Origin: Bacteroidaceae bacterium
GTDB taxonomy: Bacteria; Bacteroidota; Bacteroidia; Bacteroidales; Bacteroidaceae
Assembly: GCA_900769765.1 (NCBI GenBank)
Contig: CAAGHW010000060.1
Coordinates: 1 to 15,803, forward strand
DNA: 15,803 bases
Reading direction: 5' to 3'
A model generated the notes under the pieces. It had not been told where the DNA came from, searched no databases, and was given only the letters and a program-made list of their open reading frames with translations. Each line of letters begins with the position of its first letter. The first letter of the stretch is position 1. Positions 8,501 to 14,331 of this stretch are shown here, piece after piece. The position numbers and the translations under genes are program-made.

Positions 8501-8581
8501 AGATTGTTGTTGAGCAACGGAATGGCCGCCCATAAAAGAAAATATAACTGAAAATACTATAAATAGATTCTTCCTTATCAT
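5543..8581 (-). CDS. T9SS-secreted Asp-box propeller protein with PKD domain (paralog 1)
   Basis: First gene of the minus-strand operon; 1012 residues, nearly the same length and architecture as the following gene. It has a signal peptide (1-23), the shared N-terminal module (about 30-108), Asp-boxes near 193, 237, 287, 330, 391, 637, 679 and 729, and HCDIQ (473-477) followed by NDGG. Shared blocks include GWNEDVMAAGRWHNG (524-538), TGYVMKSNP (561-569) and PFYKNGVLRMATNQG (800-814). A PKD-like domain (about 864-907) and a T9SS type A sorting domain (about 935-1009, PSGVYIYVIK then QFIVK) end it. The paralogs are clearly diverged, so the duplication is not recent overall. The ATG is supported by the signal peptide and a promoter-like sequence about 25 bp upstream. 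Automatic pipelines may call it a BNR glycosyl hydrolase; I see no catalytic residues to support that. Confidence 0.88.
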   Translation of the reverse strand: MIRKNLFIVFSVIFSFMGGHSVAQQQSLYDPYFREPLPATAPEWMRPIAENPSGVNFHEMQRLFNEWKAADVDVRVKTVENKPAVNFYRRWMAAYRSFVAPDGSICLPTVEQYAAKVDSMNNSVRVAARSASAVRSMPTGKIWRNIGPNRTYQNENGVVSRKDHQVCVFRIAVALSDPNTLYCGTESGVVFKTTNHGESWEPCAPEHNFGGSIYSIAIHPTDKNTVYVGGGLWLWKSTDGGDSWVRCGNIEHRVNSIRIDPRNTNYITVAAGGNDTKNNGGGFWISSDGGISFGRTLIGCCFDHELQPGNPDRIYLVRRYDGPWADIYVSDDAGFSWKVQELPVYNMSCGRLAVSEAPGGENYLYALVTCDSWGYDAGPIGGKGTPYILMSKDCGATWENQTDKGGKYWDTTFSPIMDYAGGQGFFDMMIGASAENPAHVLFGLTSLYRSTNEGVANYRDHAIGGYQRSDWMHCDIQDIAVHPCGDTWICNDGGIKYSRDFFETKGEDRHDGVYASDYQGLGVGWNEDVMAAGRWHNGDVVHAASYGEGNSVHVGGVEIATGYVMKSNPWKVYFTDAMTRIMPREMDGTIGEDVWTWFSDKKPHEVLRLNGEIATDPRYALKVFLQDMTDTWGGYLSYDEGASFQKVFDSDGEDFYSYEFARSNPDRLYVVGVWNLWRSDDGGLTFRECTQPFPIIDDYLHFTRVVVDPNDEDHLLVICNDRYGAVSESFDGGNSWSDYDLANLSDIRIHQIILVGDEYNSTYVTSYDGAKVYFRDNTMTSFIDYSSGLNPGARISKVVPFYKNGVLRMATNQGVWEAPLYHQHFTPVAQPMALNLGSGDLTANPQKEVQFDSYSIVRQDENTKWHWSFSPQPQYVSDANVRNPRVVFGKGGNYDVTLTVTTPAGSSSRTIKNMIAIDGGTSVDEARIGEVGIRKSIIGKGEPLEVITSGIGEDAILTIHGTKGQLLHQSEIPARSGNVEIAVPDFPSGVYIYVIKTATQKFLGQFIVKPEK

Positions 8582-8824
8582 AGTGTGAAAAATGTAAAAT
8601 TCTTATGCAATTTTATATAAATAAAACAATAATTCCAAACAGGTTTTAACATTAGCACCCATTTATAACATAAATTTAGAACTATTACAATTTTAAAACC
8701 TTTTCAAAAATCATTCTCGAGGAAGTTCTATTTAATAGACATTTTTTCGCCGTCAAGGCATTCACAATCGAAAAAAAACACTATTTTCGCATAATGATAC
8801 AGAACTTATAACACTACACTATAA
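8582..8824. other. Divergent AT-rich intergenic region with nested inverted repeats
   Basis: This 243-bp region separates the minus-strand operon from plus-strand sdaA and must hold promoters for both. AGGTTTTAA (8641-8649) is the reverse complement of 8693-8701, and between them ATTTAT-AAC-ATAAAT (8661-8675) forms a second perfect inverted repeat. These could be operators for a divergent regulator, but AT-rich sequence produces such repeats easily. For sdaA, TATTTTCGC (8782-8790) is a one-mismatch -7 candidate without a TTG at the right distance. No small ORF is supported here. Confidence 0.4.
8607..8639 (-). promoter_or_regulatory. Predicted Bacteroidota-type promoter for the propeller/TonB-receptor operon
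   Basis: On the minus strand, TTTGG (8639-8635) provides a -33 TTG, followed after exactly 20 nt by TAAAATTGC (8615-8607). That differs at one position from the Bacteroides -7 consensus TAnnTTTGY. It would give a 5' leader of about 20 nt before the ATG at 8581. The assignment is by pattern only. Confidence 0.45.
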
Positions 8825-10078
8825 ATGAAATCACTGCGTTCACTTTTCAGGATTGGTCTTGGACCATCGAGCAGCCACACAATGGGCCCTAACCGCGCAG
8901 CGAAGATATTCGCAGAGCGTTGCCCCGAAGTTGACAGCTACAGAGTAACCCTTTACGGCAGCCTTGCAGCAACAGGCGAGGGCCACATGACAGACGTTGC
9001 CATAAAGACAGTTCTTGAGCCTATTGCAAAACTGGAGCTTATATGGGAACCCGAGACATTCCTCCCGTTCCACCCCAACGGCATGCTGTTCGAGGGTATA
9101 AAGGATGACAAGGTCATCGACAAATGGACCATATACAGCATTGGAGGCGGAGAGCTTGCCAACGAACACACCACAAAGAACGAGGAGGATATATATCCCT
9201 TGACTACCATACACGACATCATGGACTGGTGCGACAACACAGGTTGTAGCTTCTGGGAGTATGTCGAGAAATACGAGGGCAAGGAGATATGGGATTTCCT
9301 CTCTACTGTGTGGAACACCATGAAAGAGACCATACAGCGCGGACTTGAGAACGAGGGCGTGCTACCCGGCGGACTTGGCATACAGCGCAAGGCAAACACA
9401 TACATGAACAAATCCATGTCGTACAGTGCTGCGGTGAGCAGCAAGGCAAAGGTTTATGCATACGCCCTTGCGACATCGGAGGAGAATGCCAGCGGAAGCA
9501 CCATCGTAACATCGCCCACTTGCGGTTCGAGCGGTGTGTTGCCGGCTGTACTCTATCACCTTCACACATCACACAACTGCTCCGACGCACGCATACTGCG
9601 TGCCCTTGCCACAGCAGGACTCTTCGGCAATGTAGCCAAGGAGCATGCATCCATTTCGGGTGCCGACGTGGGTTGTCAGGGCGAGATTGGTGTTGCCTGT
9701 GCCATGGCGGCTGCTGCGGCATGTCAGCTCTTTGGCGGTACTATTAACCAGATTGAATATGCTGCCGAGATGGGTCTGGAGCACCACTTGGGACTGACCT
9801 GCGACCCTCTGTGCGGACTTGTGCAGGTGCCTTGTATCGAACGCAACGCCATTGCGGCATCGCGTGCCCTTGACGCTTGCACCTATTCGGCATTGTCGGA
9901 CGGCAAGCACAAGATTGACTACGACCGCATCGTAGAGGTGATGAAAGAGACCGGCCACGACCTGCCGAGCCTGTATAAAGAGACATCGACAGGCGGTATT
10001 GCCAAGATTGACATCAACAAACGACGCGGATTCAAGAAGATTTTCGACACGCTGCATATACACAAGAAAGAGGATTGA
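8825..10078 (+). CDS. sdaA: L-serine ammonia-lyase, iron-sulfur dependent, single chain
   Basis: Cytoplasmic enzyme that converts L-serine to pyruvate and ammonia using a catalytic [4Fe-4S] cluster. The 417-residue chain fuses the beta-like N-terminal domain (RIGLGPSSSHTMGP at 9-22, the characteristic SSSHT loop) to the alpha-like catalytic domain (about 150-410). Cluster ligands are visible as C284 (GCQGE), C326 (TCDP) and C337 (VPCIER). The spacings of 42 and 11 residues match the three cluster cysteines of the characterised Legionella enzyme as I remember it. SPTCGSSGVLP (230-240) is also family-typical. The ATG start places the conserved RIG-GPSSSHT segment at the usual distance from the N terminus. 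The gene stands alone or leads a two-gene plus-strand unit with the S9 peptidase 88 bp downstream. The family is oxygen-sensitive, fitting an anaerobe. Confidence 0.95.
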   Translation: MKSLRSLFRIGLGPSSSHTMGPNRAAKIFAERCPEVDSYRVTLYGSLAATGEGHMTDVAIKTVLEPIAKLELIWEPETFLPFHPNGMLFEGIKDDKVIDKWTIYSIGGGELANEHTTKNEEDIYPLTTIHDIMDWCDNTGCSFWEYVEKYEGKEIWDFLSTVWNTMKETIQRGLENEGVLPGGLGIQRKANTYMNKSMSYSAAVSSKAKVYAYALATSEENASGSTIVTSPTCGSSGVLPAVLYHLHTSHNCSDARILRALATAGLFGNVAKEHASISGADVGCQGEIGVACAMAAAAACQLFGGTINQIEYAAEMGLEHHLGLTCDPLCGLVQVPCIERNAIAASRALDACTYSALSDGKHKIDYDRIVEVMKETGHDLPSLYKETSTGGIAKIDINKRRGFKKIFDTLHIHKKED

Positions 10079-10166
10079 TTGAGAGTGGAGAGTACCTGAG
10101 ACTCAACAAACTTTAAACACTAAAGCTCTAAACTTAAAACTAAAACCAAAAACATAATTCCAGAAG

Positions 10167-12674
10167 ATGAAAAAACTACTATTACTGATGGCGTTGCCTC
10201 TGCTGTTCACCGCCACAAAGGCCGAAGCACAGGAGAACGACAACAAGGTGCGCCCGAACTACGCACTTGCCGAGCGTTTCTCACCAAGAAAAATCTCACG
10301 TATGGTGAGACAGACAAAGGTACAGCCTGTATGGTTTGCCGACGGCAGACAGTTCATATATGCATGGAGCGACACCAACGAGCGTAATTTCTACCTGGTG
10401 GATGCCGTAAAGGGCACAAAGCGCAAGCTGTGGGATATGGAGTGGCTTGCCAAGGAACTTACCTTGCGCACAGGCGACCCATACGATGCACAGCACCTGC
10501 CCATCGGTATAAACAGGATTATACGCGAGGACCGCTATGTACGTTTCGACGTTGCTTCGAAGAAGGAGGTTGACAAGCTGTTGCCACGCCACGAGCGCAA
10601 CGACAGCGCGAAGATTGCTGCCAACAAAGGAAAGAAAGAGAACAAGGTATTCTATTTTGAATATGACATACGCAACGGCGAGCTTATAGAGCGCACCAAA
10701 GACGAGATAGAGGACCTCTACCCCACCTATCCGGGTTGGGCTAACATGTCGCCCGACGGCAAGTATGCCGTATATGAGAAGAACTACGACCTGTGGTACA
10801 TGTCGCGCGAGGACCTCGAAAAGCTACGTCTGTGGGACAAGGACACCACCATCACCGAGCATCGCTTGACAACAGGCGGCCGTCCTAACAAGTGCTACGC
10901 ATACCACTCGCTCGACGAGAAGCCCGACAGCACAAAGCGTTACTTTGTGGGTTGTCTATGGAGCCCCGACTCGCGTCACTTTGTGATGACACACCGCGCC
11001 GACTCCATATTGGCAAAGATGTGGGTAATAAACTCACTCAGCAGCCCACGCCCCACATTGGAGACATACCGCTATCAGATGCCGGGCGAAGAGACTCCTA
11101 CAATGACCATGGAGCTTTTCGACTTCGAGAACAAGACAAGCAAGATGATTGATGTTGCACAGTTCAAGCATCAGCGCATAGAGATGTTCGGCATGCCTGC
11201 AACACACGCCACACGCCAGGAGGTTCCTTACAAGAGAATATGGCTTGGCGACAACAACGGCTTCTATTTCGAGCGCATCAGCCGCGACATGAAACGTATT
11301 GAGGTGTGCCACGTATCGGTAGACAGCGACAGCGCGACAGCTGTTGTACGCGAGGAGATGAACACAAGCATCGAGAGCAAGCCCATACGCCTCATCAACG
11401 GCGGAAAGCAGTTCATACAGTGGTCGGAGCGCACAGGCTGGGCCATGCTTTACATGTACAATGCCGACGGCACATTGAAGAATGCCATCACCGAGGGCAC
11501 ATTCCACGTAGAAGATGTGGTTGCGGTAAATGAGAAAGAGAAGAAAATCTATTTCACTGCTTGCGGATACAACAAGGAGGAGAACCCATATTACATGCAC
11601 TTGTTCAGCGTCAATTTCGACGGCAGCAACATGAAGCAGATTGACGACAGCGACATGAACATCAGCTACTACTCGGCAGCTACCGACGGCGAGGGATTCA
11701 TCGTATCGGCATCGCGCGTGGACACTACACCTGTGAACCATGTCTACAGCAAGAACGGCAAGAAAGTTGCCGACCTTGGCACAGCCGACCTGTCACAGCT
11801 CTTCGCGGCAGGATACAAGTTCCCCGAGCGTTTCACAGTCAAGGCAGCCGACGGCATCACCGACCTGCACGGTGTAATGTACAAGCCTTTCGACTTCGAC
11901 TCCACAAAATGCTATCCGCTTATTGAATATGTATATCCCGGCCCACAGACCGAGGCAGTAGAGATAAGCTGGTCGAGCGGCATGAACCGCATAGACCGCC
12001 TTGCACAGATGGGATTCATCGTTGTTACAGTAGGTAACCGCGGCGGACACCCAAGCCGTTCAAAGTGGTATCACAATTTCGGTTACGGCAACCTGCGCGA
12101 CTATGGCTTGGCCGACAAGAAAGCGGCTGCACAACAGCTCATTGCACGCCACAGCTTCATCGACGGCGAGAATGTGGGTATCCATGGCCACTCGGGTGGC
12201 GGTTTCATGTCAACAGCAGCAATCCTCACATACAACGACTTCTTCAAAGCCGCTGTATCGTGCGCCGGCAACCACGACAACCGCATCTACAACAACTGGT
12301 GGAGCGAGAAGCATCATGGTATAAAAGAGGAGGTGAAGGAGAAAAAGAACAAGGACGGCATAATAGAGATGGATACTACCTTCTCTTATAAGATAAGCAC
12401 CAACCAGGAGCTTGCACACCGTCTGAAAGGTCATCTGCTGCTTGTAACGGGCGATATGGACAACAATGTCCACCCTGCCAACACCACACGCGTGGTGGAT
12501 GCTCTTATACGCGCCAACAAACGCTTCGAGATGCTCTATCTCCCCGGCGACCGTCACGGCTTCGAGACAAAGGACGAGTTCTTCTTCTGGAAGATGGCAG
12601 ACTTCTTCAGCAAGCACCTGCTTGGCGAAGCCAAAGAACACGAGGTGGATATAAAAGAGATGAACAACGACTGA
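10167..12674 (+). CDS. Exported S9-family prolyl oligopeptidase / DPP IV-like peptidase
   Basis: Serine peptidase of 835 residues, probably periplasmic, trimming peptides. A signal peptide (1-22, ending AEAQ) is followed by a beta-propeller (about 40-540; SPDGKYAVYEKNYDLW at 195-210 is a typical propeller segment). The alpha/beta-hydrolase domain (about 555-820) follows. The triad is visible: S676 in GHSGGG (674-679), D765 in DMDNNVHP (763-770) and H797 in GDRHGFE (794-800). The fold and DNNVH segment place it in S9B/S9C near DPP IV. However, the DW-x-YEEE motif that binds the substrate N terminus in classical DPP IV is not seen, so dipeptidyl specificity should not be assumed. A charged insert (about 715-740) lies between the Ser and Asp motifs. 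The promoter is not clear; cotranscription with sdaA is possible across an 88-bp gap. A strong terminator follows 8 nt after the stop. Confidence 0.9.
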   Translation: MKKLLLLMALPLLFTATKAEAQENDNKVRPNYALAERFSPRKISRMVRQTKVQPVWFADGRQFIYAWSDTNERNFYLVDAVKGTKRKLWDMEWLAKELTLRTGDPYDAQHLPIGINRIIREDRYVRFDVASKKEVDKLLPRHERNDSAKIAANKGKKENKVFYFEYDIRNGELIERTKDEIEDLYPTYPGWANMSPDGKYAVYEKNYDLWYMSREDLEKLRLWDKDTTITEHRLTTGGRPNKCYAYHSLDEKPDSTKRYFVGCLWSPDSRHFVMTHRADSILAKMWVINSLSSPRPTLETYRYQMPGEETPTMTMELFDFENKTSKMIDVAQFKHQRIEMFGMPATHATRQEVPYKRIWLGDNNGFYFERISRDMKRIEVCHVSVDSDSATAVVREEMNTSIESKPIRLINGGKQFIQWSERTGWAMLYMYNADGTLKNAITEGTFHVEDVVAVNEKEKKIYFTACGYNKEENPYYMHLFSVNFDGSNMKQIDDSDMNISYYSAATDGEGFIVSASRVDTTPVNHVYSKNGKKVADLGTADLSQLFAAGYKFPERFTVKAADGITDLHGVMYKPFDFDSTKCYPLIEYVYPGPQTEAVEISWSSGMNRIDRLAQMGFIVVTVGNRGGHPSRSKWYHNFGYGNLRDYGLADKKAAAQQLIARHSFIDGENVGIHGHSGGGFMSTAAILTYNDFFKAAVSCAGNHDNRIYNNWWSEKHHGIKEEVKEKKNKDGIIEMDTTFSYKISTNQELAHRLKGHLLLVTGDMDNNVHPANTTRVVDALIRANKRFEMLYLPGDRHGFETKDEFFFWKMADFFSKHLLGEAKEHEVDIKEMNND

Positions 12675-12682
12675 TAAAACAC

Positions 12683-12720
12683 AACGAGTGCTGCCCGCGG
12701 GCAGCACTCGTTTTTTATTT
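12683..12720 (+). terminator. Intrinsic terminator between convergent S9 peptidase and tnaA
   Basis: Bases 12683-12697 and 12698-12712 are perfect reverse complements, giving a 30-bp palindrome centred on CCCGCGGG. A T-run (12711-12716, then ATTT) follows on the plus strand. It starts 8 nt after the peptidase stop. The minus-strand side has only TTGTGTTTTA, so it is stronger for the peptidase gene but may also stop tnaA transcription. Confidence 0.88.
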
Positions 12721-12737
12721 CACAGAAAATTATAAGC

Positions 12738-14117
12738 TTACTCTTCAATACGCGCGAGCTTGACGGTGAAGTGACGCATGAGTTCTGTTTCCCACACAAT
12801 CTTTACACCATGCTTTATGCTGTCGCGACGGTCGTACACATTCTTCAATGCCGCTGCAATGACATCCATGTGATTGTTGGTATATACGCGACGTGCGATA
12901 CACAGACGCAACAGGTCGAGACCGCCAAAGCGGTTTTCACGGGTAACAGGGTCACGGTCGGCAAGGATATAGCCTATCTCACATCCACGGATACCAGCCT
13001 CGAGATATAGCTCTATCGCCAACGTCTGCGCAGGGAACTCCTCCTTAGGCACATTCGAAAGCACACGGTCGGCATCGATGAAGAGGGCGTGTCCGCCTAC
13101 AGGACGCTGATACGGGATACCGTATTCATCAAGACGCGCTGCCAGATACTGTACCTGACGGATACGGGTCTCGATGTTGTCCAGCTCAGTATTCTCGTCC
13201 AATCCCACTGCAAGTGCAGCCATATCGCGGCCGTTCATACCGCCATAAGTGAGATAACCCTCAAAAGGAATACAATACTTCTTTGCACCCTCGTACCAAT
13301 CCTCGTGACGTGTGGCAATGAAGCCACCCATATTCACAAGACCGTCCTTCTTCGAAGACATTGTCATACCGTCGGCCAACGAGAAGATTTCCTTTACAAT
13401 TTCCTTGATGCTCTTGTCGGCATATCCCTCTTCGCGTGTCTTTATGAAATAGGCATTCTCGACAAAACGTGCAGAGTCGTAGATGACACGCTTGCCGTAC
13501 TTGTCGGCCAAAGCACGCACCTCGCGCAGATTCTGCATTGATACAGGCTGTCCGCCGGCGGTGTTGTTGGTGATGGTGATGATGATGAAAGGAATCTTGT
13601 CGCCATACTGTTGCAATGCGGCCTCGAGCTTCTTGGGATCGACATTACCCTTGAAAGGAAGCTCAAGCTGTGTATTCTTTGCCTCGTCGATAGTACAATC
13701 CAAAGCTACAGCCTTACGGCTCTCGATGTGTCCTTTGGTGGTGTCGAAATGCGAGTTGCCCGGAACCACAGCACCTGCTGTGACAAGATGGCTGAAAAGC
13801 ACATTCTCGGCTGCACGTCCCTGATGGGTAGGAATGACATAACCGAAGCCGGTGAGTCTTTCAATGGTCTCTTTCAGCTGAAAGAACGATGATGAGCCTG
13901 CATAACTCTCGTCACCCATCATCATGGCTGCCCACTGACGGTCGCTCATGGCACCTGTACCTGAGTCGGTAAGGCAGTCAATATAGACTTGCTCCGATTT
14001 CAATTGAAAGAGATTGTAATCGGCCTCTTTCATCCACTGTTCTCGTTCCTCGCGTGTACTCTTGCGGATGGGTTCAACCATCTTTATTTTCCAAGATTCT
14101 GCAAATGGTAATTCCAT
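12738..14117 (-). CDS. tnaA: Tryptophanase (L-tryptophan indole-lyase)
   Basis: PLP enzyme of 459 residues that splits L-tryptophan into indole, pyruvate and ammonia in the cytoplasm. The N terminus (MELPFAESWKIKMVEPI, DSGTGAMSD at 51-59) and THQGRAAEN (97-105) are typical of beta-eliminating lyases. The PLP lysine is in MTMSSKKDGLVNMGG (251-265), most likely K257, the second lysine. NNTAGGQP (184-191) and DSARFVENA (214-222) supply cofactor and substrate contacts known for the family. Tyrosine phenol-lyase is a close relative of similar length (about 456) and cannot be fully excluded, but the sequence reads like Bacteroides tryptophanase. IARR (407-410) replaces the more usual IPRR. The ATG is family-consistent. 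The gene appears monocistronic, bracketed by two strong palindromes. Indole production would be the visible phenotype. Confidence 0.92.
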   Translation of the reverse strand: MELPFAESWKIKMVEPIRKSTREEREQWMKEADYNLFQLKSEQVYIDCLTDSGTGAMSDRQWAAMMMGDESYAGSSSFFQLKETIERLTGFGYVIPTHQGRAAENVLFSHLVTAGAVVPGNSHFDTTKGHIESRKAVALDCTIDEAKNTQLELPFKGNVDPKKLEAALQQYGDKIPFIIITITNNTAGGQPVSMQNLREVRALADKYGKRVIYDSARFVENAYFIKTREEGYADKSIKEIVKEIFSLADGMTMSSKKDGLVNMGGFIATRHEDWYEGAKKYCIPFEGYLTYGGMNGRDMAALAVGLDENTELDNIETRIRQVQYLAARLDEYGIPYQRPVGGHALFIDADRVLSNVPKEEFPAQTLAIELYLEAGIRGCEIGYILADRDPVTRENRFGGLDLLRLCIARRVYTNNHMDVIAAALKNVYDRRDSIKHGVKIVWETELMRHFTVKLARIEE

Positions 14118-14284
14118 AGTAATGATATATTATAGGTTAAAAATATTCTGTCTGCCCAAAAACAACCAATTATCAAGTATAAAAAGCTGTTACGGGAGTG
14201 AAAGTAGTTATTAAAGATTTAAGAAACAAAAAATTGTCTCTTAATTTTTTATAAAAGAGATTTTTTAACCTAACAGCTGGTGCA
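14118..14284 (-). promoter_or_regulatory. Structured tnaA upstream region (nested inverted repeats)
   Basis: AGCTGTTA (14185-14192) is the exact reverse complement of 14271-14278. Inside that pair, TCTCTT (14237-14242) pairs with AAGAGA (14255-14260), extended by six A-T pairs (14228-14233 with 14261-14266) across a 3-nt bulge. In tnaA mRNA this would be a leader with an outer 8-bp stem and an inner AU-rich hairpin, if transcription starts upstream of 14278. A weak promoter candidate lies inside it: minus-strand TTG, 20 nt, then TACTTTCAC, with two mismatches to the -7 consensus. No tnaC-like leader peptide is evident. Confidence 0.35.
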
Positions 14285-14324
14285 ATAAAGCGAGAAGCAC
14301 CCCGCGGGGTGCTTCTCGCTTTAT
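14285..14324 (-). terminator. 40-bp perfect palindrome, probable terminator of the PKD-like lipoprotein gene
   Basis: Arms 14285-14304 and 14305-14324 are exact reverse complements, centred on CCCCGCGGGG, starting 7 nt after the lipoprotein stop. The distal part of the stem ends CGCTTTATT on the minus strand, so the T-rich tract is short and partly inside the stem. It probably insulates tnaA from the upstream gene. The same CCGCGG-centred, loop-free design is used at 12683-12712. Confidence 0.7.
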
Positions 14325-14331
14325 AATAAAA

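Noticed and set aside
2494..8581. Glycosidase or sialidase function for the Asp-box proteins
   Set aside because: Asp-boxes are structural turns found in many propellers. I see no catalytic Arg triad or other sialidase or GH74 active-site set.
8782..8790. sdaA promoter at TATTTTCGC
   Set aside because: It is one mismatch from the -7 consensus, but no TTG lies 19-21 nt upstream. It is mentioned in the intergenic entry and not listed as a separate promoter.
10079..10096. GAGAGTGGAGAGT-like sequence after the sdaA stop, echoed by TGGAGAGT (minus strand) after the TonB-receptor stop near 258-266
   Set aside because: Too short and simple to support as a shared element from two occurrences.
11034..11741. 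Minus-strand open frame (235 residues) inside the S9 peptidase gene
   Set aside because: The opposite strand encodes a well-supported peptidase with an intact triad; this frame has no recognisable motif and is a shadow.
12738..14117. Tyrosine phenol-lyase instead of tryptophanase
   Set aside because: The families are close and share the SxKKD lysine motif, but the N-terminal sequence reads like Bacteroides tryptophanase. Retained only as an alternative in the gene entry.
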